From assembly GCA_903898675.1 (NCBI GenBank), contig CAIUGM010000022.1, positions 248,001-312,000 of the forward strand: a stretch of 64,000 nucleotides of DNA. Direction: 5' to 3'. The position numbers and the translations under genes are program-made. The stretch comes from an uncultured Verrucomicrobiota bacterium (lineage in GTDB: Bacteria > Verrucomicrobiota > Verrucomicrobiia > Opitutales > Opitutaceae). The notes below the pieces were generated by a model. That model searched no databases. It saw only the letters and a program-made list of their open reading frames with translations, and was not told the DNA's origin. Below, piece by piece: positions 53,981-64,000 of the stretch (position 1 is its first letter; each line of letters starts with the position of its first letter).

Positions 53981-56497
53981 ATGCCGATGTCCCGCCCGCC
54001 CTCCCCCGCCTTCGGGCTGATGCTCGGGCTTTGGCTTTCCCCGGCTGTCGCCTTGGCCGGCGGACTGTCCGCGTCGGACCAAACTCGCGACGCCCTCTTT
54101 CTGGCCGTCTTCCACCATCCCCCGCCGGATATCCCCGTCAGCAGTTATGTGCTGGTGGTCGTTGACGGAGCCGCGCCGCAAAAGGTGAAGGCGGTCCTGT
54201 CCGCCGGCGCGCCGGCGCTTCTGCTGGAGGGCAAACCGTTGCTGGCCGGCCTGGCGAAACTCCTGCGGCCGGAAATCGTGCAGCGGCTGGAGCGCAGGGT
54301 CGACGGCCAGGGCTGGCTCAGCCGCACCGCCCTCGAGGAAACGGGCGTGGCGACCGCGTTTAATCCGCGCACGTTTGAATTCTCGATCGCGACGGACCCC
54401 GCCATGCGCGACACGCGGATTCAATACCTGACCGCGCCGCTGGTCGACCCCTTCACCGTGGATGCGCTCCGCCCGGCCGCGGTCTCAGGTTTTCTCAATT
54501 TCAACTTCAAGGGCGTCGCGCGAACCGGTCGGCTGGCGGCCGCGCCGGGTCCGCAGACGGACGGGCAGTTTGCCACCGACGGGGCGCTGAACATCCGGGG
54601 CGTGGTGCTCGAGGGCTCGGTGTTCGGCCAGACGGGCGGCGGCGGATCGCTGCAGCGCGGGGACATCCGCCTGGTGTACGACCTGCCGCAGCGGGCGCTG
54701 CGGTTCACGGCCGGCGACCTGAACTACCCCGTCTTTGGCTACGCCAGCATGCTGAACCTGGGCGGCCTCGGCCTCACCAAGGACTACTCGCTCCAGCCGC
54801 ACGTGCCGACCTACCGGACGAGTGAGTTTGATTTCCACCTCGAACGCCCGGCCGAGGTGAAAATGTGGGTGAACAATTCGCTCGTGAACACGCTGCAGCT
54901 CCCCGCCGGCGCGCACGATATCCGCGGCTTGCTGCCGGCCGTCGGGCAGAACGACATCAGCCTGGTCATCGAGGACAGTGCGGGCCGGCGCGAGGTGCTG
55001 CATTTTTCGTTCATCTACAATCCCACGCTGCTGGACCGGGGCCGGCGCCTCTTCTCCTACAACGCCGGGTTTCAGCGCGAGGCGGACAATGGCGGCTACA
55101 CTTACAACCCGCGGCGGCCGGTCGGGTCGGCCTCGTATCTGGCCGGACTGACGGACGAAACCACCCTCGGCGCCTATGCGCAGGCCGATCGCGCCCGCGC
55201 CTTGTATGGATTCCGGGCGTTGCATCTCCTGGCCTTCGGCACCGTGCAGCTGGACACCGCCGCGAGCCGGTCCCGCGCGGCGCAGTGGGATGCGGGCACG
55301 AGATTCACCCTGACCACGGCCCCCGCCCGGGACGGACGCGGCGGACAATTGCAGGTATCCGCGGAGTATCTCGGAAAAAACTTCGGCCCGCTCGAGGCGG
55401 TTTCGCCGGCGCCGGGCCATGCCATGAATTACGTGGCCTCCGGCTCGATCCCGCTGGGCCGGAATCTCACCGGCCGGCTCAGTGGCAACTACACCGCGCG
55501 GCGCGGCGCGAACGCAGAGGACACCTACGGCGCGGCGGCCACCCTGATCCGGCGCTGGGGCCGCTACACTGCCGGCAGTGTGTCGTTGCGGCGCCACCGC
55601 GCAAACAACGGCGGGCTGCAGACCGACGTGCTCTTCGGCCTCAGCTTCGCCTTCTCCAAGGGCACGGGCAGTTTCTATGCCGCGAAGGAATTGGAAAGCA
55701 ACACGGTGAGCTCAAGCTGGGATTCCGGCCGGCCCGGAAATTTATCCGCACCCTACGGCTTTGCCTCAACCCGGGTGGGGTCGGACAACCGCGAGTATGT
55801 GGCGGGCGGCGGATACTGGGGGAACCAGGGCCTTGCGGAGGTCTCGTATACGCGCGACGAAATCGCGACGGGGGCGGGCTGGTCCGGCCGCGGCGAAACC
55901 GCGCTGCGCCTGCAGAGCACCCTCGTGTTCGCCGACGGCCGGTTCGCCCTGACCCGCCCCGTCGCGGAGAACTTTGCGATCGTCACCGGCCAGGCGGGCC
56001 TGGCCAGCGTCGCCATGAAGGTGGACCCGGACGGTCAGGGCGGCAGCCGCGCCCGGTCCGACTGGCTCAGTCCCGCGGTCCTCGGCGACCTCGCCAGTTA
56101 CCGGCTGCGGGACGTCCGGGTTGAACCGGTCGACCCGCCGGTCGGCGCCACGCCGGAGAAGACGACCTTCCTGCTGGCGCCCACCTACAAGAGCGGCTTT
56201 CTGCTGAAGCTGGGCAAGGAACCGGGCCTGGTTGCAATCGGCCGGCTGGTGGACGGACTGCGGCAACCGCTCGCCCACCTGCCGCTCGAGATCCGGCGAC
56301 TCGACCGGCCGGGCGGGCAACCCGCGACCACCTTCACGAGCCGGAATGGCGGGTTCCAGCTGCCGGATATCAAGCCCGGCCGGTATGAAATCCGTCCGGT
56401 CGCTCCCACCCGCGGCGGAAGCGTGACGGTGGAAATCCCGGAGTCACCCGACGGACTTTACCGGCTGGGTGACGTGGTCCTGTCCCCGGCAGCATAG
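53981..56497 (+). CDS. outer-membrane usher protein
   Basis: FLNFNFKGVA, RLVYDLPQRALRFTAGDLNYPV, AEVKMWVNNSLVNTLQLPAGAHDIRGLLPAVGQNDISLVIEDSAGRREVLHFSFIYNPTLLDRG; C-terminal carboxypeptidase-regulatory-like segment. Confidence 0.85.
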   Translation: MPMSRPPSPAFGLMLGLWLSPAVALAGGLSASDQTRDALFLAVFHHPPPDIPVSSYVLVVVDGAAPQKVKAVLSAGAPALLLEGKPLLAGLAKLLRPEIVQRLERRVDGQGWLSRTALEETGVATAFNPRTFEFSIATDPAMRDTRIQYLTAPLVDPFTVDALRPAAVSGFLNFNFKGVARTGRLAAAPGPQTDGQFATDGALNIRGVVLEGSVFGQTGGGGSLQRGDIRLVYDLPQRALRFTAGDLNYPVFGYASMLNLGGLGLTKDYSLQPHVPTYRTSEFDFHLERPAEVKMWVNNSLVNTLQLPAGAHDIRGLLPAVGQNDISLVIEDSAGRREVLHFSFIYNPTLLDRGRRLFSYNAGFQREADNGGYTYNPRRPVGSASYLAGLTDETTLGAYAQADRARALYGFRALHLLAFGTVQLDTAASRSRAAQWDAGTRFTLTTAPARDGRGGQLQVSAEYLGKNFGPLEAVSPAPGHAMNYVASGSIPLGRNLTGRLSGNYTARRGANAEDTYGAAATLIRRWGRYTAGSVSLRRHRANNGGLQTDVLFGLSFAFSKGTGSFYAAKELESNTVSSSWDSGRPGNLSAPYGFASTRVGSDNREYVAGGGYWGNQGLAEVSYTRDEIATGAGWSGRGETALRLQSTLVFADGRFALTRPVAENFAIVTGQAGLASVAMKVDPDGQGGSRARSDWLSPAVLGDLASYRLRDVRVEPVDPPVGATPEKTTFLLAPTYKSGFLLKLGKEPGLVAIGRLVDGLRQPLAHLPLEIRRLDRPGGQPATTFTSRNGGFQLPDIKPGRYEIRPVAPTRGGSVTVEIPESPDGLYRLGDVVLSPAA

Positions 56498-56525
56498 GCC
56501 ACCCGCCCGGCGGATGGCCCGGGCC

Positions 56526-58631
56526 TCACTTCTTGATCCCGACGTATTCGAGGAACGGCTCCTGCGAGCGCGGACGGCCGAGGAACTTCTCGACCGACTC
56601 GCCGACGTCGCGCGTGTTGCCTTTGCCGTAGACTTCGTCGCGCAACCGGCGGCCGACTTTTTCATCGAGAAAACCGCCGGGGGCCTTCTTGAACTCGCTG
56701 GCCATGTCGATGGCCATGACCTTCGCCCAAAGATAGCCGTAATAGCCGGCATCGTAGCCCGCGAGATGGCCGATGTAGGCGGCCCAGAAGGTGCCGGGCG
56801 GCGGCGCCACGGAAACCCGGGCGGTGGTGTCATTGACGAGCTTGACCACGTCGGCCTGCCAGGCGGCGTCCTCGGACAGCGTGTGCAGCCCCAGGTCGAG
56901 CAGACCGATCGCCAGCTGCCGGCGGGTGAAGAAACCCTCGGTCGCCTGGCGGGCGGCCACCATCGCGGCGATCGTCTCGGCCGGGATTTTCTTGGCCGGG
57001 TCGCGGTAGTCGGCGGCAAAGGTGTCGAGCACCGCCTTGTCCCAGACCCAGTTCTCCAGCATCTGCGACGGCGCCTCCACGAAGTCCCGCGGCACGGTGA
57101 AGCTGCCCTGGCCCGCGAAGCGCGAACGGCTGAGGATGCCGTGCATCACGTGGCCGAATTCATGAAACAGCGTCTCCACGTCGCCATGCTTGAGGAGCGA
57201 CGGCCGGTCGGCGGAGGGCGCGGGAAAATTGCACAGCAGCGCCTCGACCGGCAGGTCGTAGCGGCCGTCCGGCAGCAGGCCGCCGGTCTTCTGGCCGAAA
57301 CACGCGAAATGGTTGAATTTTCCCTCGCGCGGAAACATGTCGAGGTAAAACGCCCCCATCGGCGTGCCGGTGGCGGCGTCCTGCACCACATAGAGCTGCA
57401 CGCCCGGCGCCCAGACGTAGGGCGCCGCGATCGCCGTGTACTTCAGGCCGAAGATCTTCTGGTAAATGGCGAACATGCCCTCGAGCGACGCCTGGTACGG
57501 GAAGTACACGCGCAGCGCCTCGGCATCGACCGCGTACTTTTGTTTCTTCAGGCGGTTCGTGTAGTAGTTGATGTCCCACGAATCCAGCTTGGCGTCAGCC
57601 TGGCCGGTCTGCGCAACCTTGAGCTGGCGCAGGGTCTCAAGCTCGGCGTCGAACTTGGGCTGCAGGCCGGTCACCAGATCCTCCTCAAATTTTACCGCCG
57701 CGGCCCCGGTCTTGGCCATGCGATCCTCGACCCGGTAGTCCGCCCAGGTGGCGTAGCCGAGGCGGTGGGCGATATCGGCGCGCAACACCACGAGCTTGCT
57801 GAGCACGGCGGTGTTGGTCCCTTGGGCCAGCTGGTTGCGGGCGATGGAAAGCCGGCGCCGCGTCTCGGGATTGTCGGCGCTCTCCCCCACGGTCTGGACG
57901 TGCCAGGTGATGTTCGCCATCACGCGGTAGCGGCCGTCGGGCTGCCTGACCCCGGGGCTGTCGAGAAAGCTCTGCGGCACGCCGGCCAGCTCGGCCGCCG
58001 TGAAATCGACGGGGGCGCGCGCCTCGTTGATGTTGACCGCGAACTGGGTGCTCAGGCCGGCCAGGTCCTTGCGCAGGCTTTCCACCTCGGCCTTGGCCGC
58101 GGGGGCAAGGGCGAGGCCCGCCCGGCGGAAGCTGAGCATCTGGTCGTCGACCAGCCGCTGCTGCTCCCGGTCGAGCGCCGGCTTGGAATCGGCAAAGGTT
58201 TTCAGCGGCCGGTAAAGATCCTCGCGGTAATCGAGCGCAACGCCCCATTCCTGCAATTTGAGTTCCTCGTCGTTGGCCGCGTCTCGCACCGCCTTGTCGG
58301 GGTTCGACTGGGCGACCGTGCCGATGATCTGGTCGGCATTGGTGACACCGGCCGTGATGGTGTCGTAGGCGCCGAAGGTGCTCTCAAAAGTAAGTTTGGT
58401 CATGTCCTGCGCGGCCAGGACGGCGAGCCCGGCGTCGGCCTGCTTGATCGCCGCGGCCACCTGCTGGCGGACCTCGTCCGGCGTGGTCGGATAAACGGGC
58501 AGCACGAGCTGCAGGTGGGCCTGGGCCGCGACGGCCTGGAAGTCAGCCAGCGTGGCCGGGGCGGCATGCATCCCGGGGGCAGCCGCGATCGCAGGCAGCA
58601 GAGTGAGGGTAAGCAGACGAAGGAATTTCAT
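56526..58631 (-). CDS. M3-family metallopeptidase (thimet oligopeptidase-like), secreted
   Basis: Signal peptide MKFLRLLTLTLLPAIAAAPG; zinc motif LFHEFGHVMHG. Confidence 0.93.
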   Translation of the reverse strand: MKFLRLLTLTLLPAIAAAPGMHAAPATLADFQAVAAQAHLQLVLPVYPTTPDEVRQQVAAAIKQADAGLAVLAAQDMTKLTFESTFGAYDTITAGVTNADQIIGTVAQSNPDKAVRDAANDEELKLQEWGVALDYREDLYRPLKTFADSKPALDREQQRLVDDQMLSFRRAGLALAPAAKAEVESLRKDLAGLSTQFAVNINEARAPVDFTAAELAGVPQSFLDSPGVRQPDGRYRVMANITWHVQTVGESADNPETRRRLSIARNQLAQGTNTAVLSKLVVLRADIAHRLGYATWADYRVEDRMAKTGAAAVKFEEDLVTGLQPKFDAELETLRQLKVAQTGQADAKLDSWDINYYTNRLKKQKYAVDAEALRVYFPYQASLEGMFAIYQKIFGLKYTAIAAPYVWAPGVQLYVVQDAATGTPMGAFYLDMFPREGKFNHFACFGQKTGGLLPDGRYDLPVEALLCNFPAPSADRPSLLKHGDVETLFHEFGHVMHGILSRSRFAGQGSFTVPRDFVEAPSQMLENWVWDKAVLDTFAADYRDPAKKIPAETIAAMVAARQATEGFFTRRQLAIGLLDLGLHTLSEDAAWQADVVKLVNDTTARVSVAPPPGTFWAAYIGHLAGYDAGYYGYLWAKVMAIDMASEFKKAPGGFLDEKVGRRLRDEVYGKGNTRDVGESVEKFLGRPRSQEPFLEYVGIKK

Positions 58632-58771
58632 GGGCGGAGGGTTGGTTATGATTGGGGAAAGCAGAGGTTGGAAACCGGGGACAGGCAACCCTGTTTGGGC
58701 CCCGCCGCGCCGGCGGAAAGATTTCTCTCGAAGGCCGTGCTCGCGCCCTCCTAAATCGGGTCCCGGCCGCC

Positions 58772-60784
58772 ATGTTTGCTGTTGTTCACCTCATTTTAAT
58801 CGGCGTCCTGGCCCACCAGCTGCAATTTCGGGTCGGGCTGCTCGAGGACTTCAAGGGCCTGCCCCGGTATCTTTTCTCCCTCGGCCTGACGCTTTTCCTG
58901 GTCAACTGGACGGACTTCCTCCTCTACGCCCTCCTCGGCTGGGGGCTGGCCTACCAGATCCTTTCCTGGGCCGCGCTGGCGGGCGCCGTCCTGTATGGCG
59001 CGCTGCGCCCGGGTGAACCCTGGGACGAGGAGACCGACGCGCTGCGCCCCGCCCTCGTCCGCGGCCTGTTTTCGTACCGGCAGTGGAACTACTGGTTTCT
59101 CTTCCTGGCCGGCCTTGTCCTGGCGCGCTTCTATGCGGGGCTGTATACGGACCACCTCGGGCAGGTCTGGGCCAATTTCAATTTCATCGACACCGCGTTC
59201 CATCTCTCGGTCGTGAACGCGTTCATCGAGGCGCCGCATTTCCCGCCGATGGACCTGGATATGGCGCCGTACCCGATGAAATATCATTTCATCGCGGATT
59301 TCTCCGTCGCGCATCTGGCGCGGCTGGGTTTGTCCGCCCTCCGGGCCATGTGGGTGATGAACCTCGTCAGCGCCGCCGTGCTGGTGGGCTCGCTGTGGGC
59401 GGTGGGTGAGCGCTGGCTGAAGTTGCCGCCCCGCTGGACGATGCTGGCGGGCCTGATCTTTCTCTTCCTGAACCCGGCGGTCGTGAACCTGATTCATTAC
59501 TTCGCGCTGCATCCGGCCTCGTTCAACGCGGCGGCGCCGTTTGACGGGATCCTGACCTACCCCTATTTCAATTTTGAGTTCCCGCTCTACAACCTCATCG
59601 AGCCGCAGCGGGGCCTCCTCTTCACCCTGCCCATCGTGCTGCTGATCATGCACGCGGCCTTCGGCGGCGCGGAAACCGCGCCGGCCGGCCCGGCGGGGGA
59701 CGCGACGCGAACCCGTACCCTGCAGGCCTTTCTGCTGATCTGCCTGCTGCCCCTGGCCCATATCGTCGCCTTTGCCGTGCTGGCGCTCAGCCTCATCCCG
59801 AAACTCTGGGCGTGCCGCGGCTGGTTCCTGAGGCGCGCCGCCTGGTGGAGCCCGGTCTTCGTCCTCGGCGTGCTGCAACTGCTCTACCTCCAGGCCTACG
59901 GGCCGCCGACCAACACGCAGTTTTCGTCCTGGGATGTCGCGTCCGTCCTGCCCCTCGACGACTTCCGGGCGTTTCCAGCCCTCACCCGGCGGGCGCTCTT
60001 CTGGTTTTTCATCGACGGCGATTTTCTTTTCTGGGGCGGCCTGTTTGTCGCACTGGCCCTCTGGCACCGCCGACAGCACCGCACCGCCGATCCGGTCTGG
60101 CTGTTCGTCGTCCGCTGGAAGTGGTTCCTGGTCTCCGGCGGATTTTTCTTTCTGCTGATCAATGCCTACCGGTACGCCTTCGCATGGGGCGACAGCAACA
60201 AGTTCGTTCTCTTCCTGAACCTCGGCCTGGCCCTGCTGATCACCGCCGGGACCGCCCAGTGGCTCGGCCGGCGCCGGGCCTACCTTTCGCACCTGCTGTG
60301 GTGGTTCTTCTTCACCCTCTGCGTGGCGGCGCCCGCCTATGATTTCTACCGCTGGGTCTTCGTCTCACCGCACGGCAAGATCCTGCTCTTCGTGAAGAAT
60401 GAGCGCCTCGCGGGCGAGTGGCTCAAGCGGCTGCAGCCGCGCTCGGCGATCATGCTGACCGGCGCGTACCACACCTTTCACTTCATCACCCCGCTCGCGG
60501 GGTTGCCCACCCTCGCCGGGATCTACGGCGACTCCAATCCGTACCGGCAGAACGACCGGGACGAACAGATCCGGCGGATCTACGAGGGCGGCGACCTCAA
60601 GCTGCTGCATGAGCTGGGCGTGAACTACGTGTGCATTTCCCGGGGCGAGCGGCTCATCTACCGGCTCCACCCCAGGTGGCTCGACCTGATCGCCCGGCGG
60701 CAGGGCGTGGTGTTCGAGGCGGGCGTGCCGGAGGATTCGTACTCGGTGTTCATCTTCGACGTCGAAAAACTCCGGACGCCCTGA
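58772..60784 (+). CDS. multi-pass integral membrane protein
   Basis: About 670 aa, many hydrophobic segments; FIDTAFHLSVVNAFIEAPHFPPMDLDMAPYPMKYHFIADF. Confidence 0.75.
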   Translation: MFAVVHLILIGVLAHQLQFRVGLLEDFKGLPRYLFSLGLTLFLVNWTDFLLYALLGWGLAYQILSWAALAGAVLYGALRPGEPWDEETDALRPALVRGLFSYRQWNYWFLFLAGLVLARFYAGLYTDHLGQVWANFNFIDTAFHLSVVNAFIEAPHFPPMDLDMAPYPMKYHFIADFSVAHLARLGLSALRAMWVMNLVSAAVLVGSLWAVGERWLKLPPRWTMLAGLIFLFLNPAVVNLIHYFALHPASFNAAAPFDGILTYPYFNFEFPLYNLIEPQRGLLFTLPIVLLIMHAAFGGAETAPAGPAGDATRTRTLQAFLLICLLPLAHIVAFAVLALSLIPKLWACRGWFLRRAAWWSPVFVLGVLQLLYLQAYGPPTNTQFSSWDVASVLPLDDFRAFPALTRRALFWFFIDGDFLFWGGLFVALALWHRRQHRTADPVWLFVVRWKWFLVSGGFFFLLINAYRYAFAWGDSNKFVLFLNLGLALLITAGTAQWLGRRRAYLSHLLWWFFFTLCVAAPAYDFYRWVFVSPHGKILLFVKNERLAGEWLKRLQPRSAIMLTGAYHTFHFITPLAGLPTLAGIYGDSNPYRQNDRDEQIRRIYEGGDLKLLHELGVNYVCISRGERLIYRLHPRWLDLIARRQGVVFEAGVPEDSYSVFIFDVEKLRTP

Positions 60785-60795
60785 GTTTCTGTAAG

Positions 60796-60823
60796 GATGC
60801 CCCGAACCAGGCTCCGGGGCATC
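60796..60823. terminator. stem-loop between convergent genes, possible terminator
   Basis: GATGCCCCG ... CGGGGCATC; no clear T-run. Confidence 0.4.
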
Positions 60824-60837
60824 GGACCCATTTCAAG

Positions 60838-61347
60838 TCACCCGGCCGGGGCCGTGAGCTCACGTTCCATGGCCTGCCGCAGCTCCATCTGCCGGATCGC
60901 GAAGTTCTGCAGCGCGATGTCCGCGGCGGTTACCGGCTTCCACGGATGAACCGGCACCGGGCCGCCGGTCGAGCTCACGGCCACGAAGACGATCGTGCAG
61001 TTCGTGGTCTCGCTCAGCCCGCCGCCGCGCGGGTCGCCAGCCCGCACCTGGATGGCGATGTGCAGGCTGGTGCGGCCCGTGTGGATGACCCGGGCTGCGA
61101 CCTCGACCAGGTGGCCGATCAAGATGGGCCGCAGGAAACGAATGCCTCCCGCATAGACGGTCACGCAGTAGTGCCCGCTCCAACCAACCGCACACGCGTA
61201 GCCGGCCTGGTCGATCCACTTCATCACCGCCCCGCCGTGGACCTTCCCGCCAAAATTCACCTCGGACGGCTCGGCGAGGAACCGGAGTGTGATCTCACGA
61301 TTGGCCGCCGGCAGGTCCGCACGTTCCGGGTCAGGTGGGGTAGGCAT
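60838..61347 (-). CDS. acyl-CoA thioesterase (hotdog)
   Basis: EPSEVNFGGKVHGGAVMKWIDQAGYACAVGWSGHYCVTVYAGGIRFLRPILIGHLVEV. Confidence 0.9.
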   Translation of the reverse strand: MPTPPDPERADLPAANREITLRFLAEPSEVNFGGKVHGGAVMKWIDQAGYACAVGWSGHYCVTVYAGGIRFLRPILIGHLVEVAARVIHTGRTSLHIAIQVRAGDPRGGGLSETTNCTIVFVAVSSTGGPVPVHPWKPVTAADIALQNFAIRQMELRQAMERELTAPAG

Positions 61348-61360
61348 CGGTCAAGCGCGG

Positions 61361-64000
61361 TCAGGCCGCCGCGGGCGGCTTGGTCCGCAGGGAGAGGAGC
61401 ACCGGCAGGACAATCAGCACGAGCGGCATCTGCAAGATCAGCCCCGAGATGATGGCGATGGCGAGGGGCTGCTGCATGGCCGAGCCGGCCCCGATGCCCA
61501 GCGCCAGCGGGAGCAGTGCCAGAATCGCCGCGAAGGTCGTCATGGCGATGGGCCGCATCCGGTTCAACCCGGCCTGGATCAGGGCCGCGCGCGGTGCCAG
61601 CCCGTCCGGCAGGGAAACCAGCTCGGACACATAGAAAATGGCGACCTCTGTCGCGATGCCGACAATCATCGTCATGCCCATCATCGAGGAAATATTCAGC
61701 TCCGTGCGGGTGAGCCACAGGCCGATGGTCACCGCCGAGAGGGCGAGCAGCGTGCAACTCAGCATGGCCAGGGCGGTGCGGAACCGTTCGTAGAGGAAAA
61801 GCAGCAGCAGGAAAATCAAGGCGACCGCGGCGGCAAACACGGCGATGAGCCCGGCGAAAGCCTTCTGCTGCTCGGCGTAAGTGCCCCCGAGCGCATAATA
61901 AACCCCGGCCGGCACCAGGCCCGGCTGGGCGAGGACGCGCTGCACATCGGCGATACTCGAGCCAAGGTCGCGGCCGGTGATGCGGCCGGTGACCGGCAGC
62001 ATGCGCTTCAGGTCGTCGCGGCTGATTTGCGGCTGGCCGGTGACCGTTGTGACGGTGGCGACACGCTTGAGCGGAAAGAAATGGCCGTCCGGGGCGCGCA
62101 GGCGCAGCTCGCTGACGGCACTGGCCGTGCGCCGGGAGCCCGCGGGAATCCACGCGCGGATCCCGACCAGCTTAGGGCCGCTCTCGATCTTGGTCGCCGC
62201 CGGGGCGCCATCAAGGAGGGCGTTGATCGCCTGGGTCACGGCGTCGGGATCCATGCCCTCAAGCGCGGCCTGGGCGCGGTCGACCGTGATAGTGAGCGCA
62301 TCGCCGGCGAGCACGATGCCGTCCTTGACGTCCACCACCCCGGGAATCCGGCCGATGGCCTTGGCGATCCGCGGTGCGGTCGCCGTGAGCAGCGCCCCGT
62401 CGTCGGAGTAAAGCTTGATCTCGATCGGCTGCGGCACCGCGGTGAGGTCGCCGATGAGATCCTCCATCAGCTGTGCCATCTCGATCTCGAGGCCGGGGAC
62501 GTTTTTCTCCACCTGCTGGCGGACATCGTCGATGACCTCGTCGATGTCACGCCGCGGCTGCGGCTTGAGGCGCACGAAAAAATCGCCCTCATTGGCCTCG
62601 GTGAGGCCGCCGCCGAGTTGCAGGCCCGTGCGGCGGGAATACGTCTCCACCTCCGGCGTCGCCTGCAGGATCGCCTCGACCTGGCGCAGCAGCCGGTCGG
62701 TTTCGCTGAGCGACGTGCCGGACTCGGCGCGGTAGTCGAGAATGAAGCCGCCCTCGTCCATCGACGGCATGAAGCCCGAGCCGACGTTGCGGTAGGCCAG
62801 CCCGGCCGCGAGGAGCAGCGGCACCACGCCCAGCAGGACCAGCCCGGGCCGGCCGAGCACGCGCTGCATCAGCCGCGCATACCAGCCGTGCACCCGGGTG
62901 GTGAACTTGCCGCCCTCCTCCTGGCTGGCATCCCGCTCATCGAGGAAATGGTCCGCCAGGATCGGGACCGCGAGCCACGCGACGAGGAACGAAATCACCA
63001 GGCTCGCCGCCATGGTCAGCGACAGCGCCTTGAAGAAGGCCCCGGTCACGCCGGACAAAAACGCCAGCGGGGCAAAAATAATGATGGTCGAGCATGAGGA
63101 GGCGACGAGCGGCACGGTGAATTCCGCCGCCGCCGACCAGACGAGGCCGCGATGCGGCCCGCCGTGGCCGCGCAGCCGCCGGACCACATGCTCCACCATG
63201 ACGATCGCATCGTCGATGATCAGGCCGACCGCCGCCGCCATGCCGCCGAGGGTCATGATGTTGAAACTGCTGTGCAGCACCTTCAGGAGCAGCACCGTCG
63301 CGGCCAGCACGACCGGGACGCAACCCATGGCGATCAGGGTGATCTTGCCGTTGCGCAGGAAGAGCAGGAGCACGGCACCGGCGAGCAGAATGCCGACGAA
63401 GACGGCATCGCGCACACTCGTCGCCGAGGCGACGATGAGTTCGCTCTGGTCGTACCAGTTCGCGATCTTGACGTCCCGCGGCAGTTGCGTGCGAAAGGCG
63501 GCCAGCTTGGCCCGCACGTCGCGCGCAATCTGCACCGTGTTGCCATCCGGCTGCTGGTAGACCTGGAAAATCACGGCGTCGCGCCCATCGGCCGTGACCC
63601 GCGTCCACTGCGGCACCGTGCCGAGCGTCACCTCGGCCACGTCGGATACGCGCACGAGTCCGGCGGGCCCCTTCTGCAGGACCGTTTCACCCAGTTGCCC
63701 GGCATCGGCCACGCGGTTGTCCACCAGCGCGAGGTAGAGCTTGTAGTTGTCCTCGAGGCGGCCGACGGCACTGATGGTGTTGGCCGCGGACAGCGCCTTG
63801 CTCACATCGGCGAGCGCCAGCCCGTGCGCCTCAAGCCGCGCCGGGTCGATCGTCACGCGATATTCCGCCTCGGCCCCGCCGAACACCTGGACCTTGGCCA
63901 CGCCCGTCACGGCGGAGAGCAGGGGCCGCAGCTGGTAATAGGCGATGTCGCGCAGCTCGACCAGCGAGTGCTTGGCCGAGGTCAGGCTGTAGGCGATCGA
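61361..64000 (-). CDS. RND-family efflux pump inner-membrane subunit, N-terminus outside window
   Basis: Open to window edge; GGMAAAVGLIIDDAIVMVEHV, FMPSMDEGGFILDYRAESGTSLSETDR, MMGMTMIVGIATEVAIFYVSE. Confidence 0.93.
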   Translation of the reverse strand, partial: SIAYSLTSAKHSLVELRDIAYYQLRPLLSAVTGVAKVQVFGGAEAEYRVTIDPARLEAHGLALADVSKALSAANTISAVGRLEDNYKLYLALVDNRVADAGQLGETVLQKGPAGLVRVSDVAEVTLGTVPQWTRVTADGRDAVIFQVYQQPDGNTVQIARDVRAKLAAFRTQLPRDVKIANWYDQSELIVASATSVRDAVFVGILLAGAVLLLFLRNGKITLIAMGCVPVVLAATVLLLKVLHSSFNIMTLGGMAAAVGLIIDDAIVMVEHVVRRLRGHGGPHRGLVWSAAAEFTVPLVASSCSTIIIFAPLAFLSGVTGAFFKALSLTMAASLVISFLVAWLAVPILADHFLDERDASQEEGGKFTTRVHGWYARLMQRVLGRPGLVLLGVVPLLLAAGLAYRNVGSGFMPSMDEGGFILDYRAESGTSLSETDRLLRQVEAILQATPEVETYSRRTGLQLGGGLTEANEGDFFVRLKPQPRRDIDEVIDDVRQQVEKNVPGLEIEMAQLMEDLIGDLTAVPQPIEIKLYSDDGALLTATAPRIAKAIGRIPGVVDVKDGIVLAGDALTITVDRAQAALEGMDPDAVTQAINALLDGAPAATKIESGPKLVGIRAWIPAGSRRTASAVSELRLRAPDGHFFPLKRVATVTTVTGQPQISRDDLKRMLPVTGRITGRDLGSSIADVQRVLAQPGLVPAGVYYALGGTYAEQQKAFAGLIAVFAAAVALIFLLLLFLYERFRTALAMLSCTLLALSAVTIGLWLTRTELNISSMMGMTMIVGIATEVAIFYVSELVSLPDGLAPRAALIQAGLNRMRPIAMTTFAAILALLPLALGIGAGSAMQQPLAIAIISGLILQMPLVLIVLPVLLSLRTKPPAAA

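Noticed and set aside
56469-58754. 761-aa plus-strand ORF opposite the M3 peptidase
   Set aside because: Antisense of a well-supported HEFGH metallopeptidase; composition typical of shadow ORFs.
61289-63097. 602-aa plus-strand ORF opposite the RND pump
   Set aside because: Antisense shadow ORF; RND motifs on minus strand are unambiguous.

Overview
High-GC bacterial chromosomal window. The gene content and the style of intergenic repeats suggest Verrucomicrobiota, probably Opitutaceae-like; this is inference and no rRNA is present. Most of the window is housekeeping or metabolic: a multihaem c-type cytochrome/beta-propeller pair (5' one partial), a DUF748/AsmA-like protein, dUTPase-like, MurA-like, RuvB, a ClC channel with CBS domains, a PTPS-FolE2-SDR pterin cassette, an MBL-fold hydrolase, pyruvate kinase, PAP2, a CobW-type GTPase, TIR and WD40 proteins, two DUF481 proteins, ChrA, a SeqA-like protein, DgkA, LptF/G-like, a branched-chain amino-acid ABC operon with three tandem binding proteins, HtpG, a Tricorn-like protease, a MamK-like actin, a chaperone-usher pilus, an M3 peptidase and a partial RND pump. 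The most unusual signal is a set of short-unit tandem arrays, mostly 7-bp units with many different unit sequences. They are often arranged as inverted arms, and occupy intergenic junctions or are read through as coding sequence. One pair of inverted heptamer arrays, (AGTTGAG)4 ... (CTCAACT)4, brackets a four-helix-bundle/S23-type ORF inside the liv operon and looks like a small mobile element. Three arrays with different units lie at the equivalent beta-turn of three segments of one WD40 protein. A second class with roughly 9-bp units and several REP-like palindrome families are also present. No tRNA, rRNA, CRISPR array or classical transposase was recognised. All calls come from reading the sequence; no searches were run.
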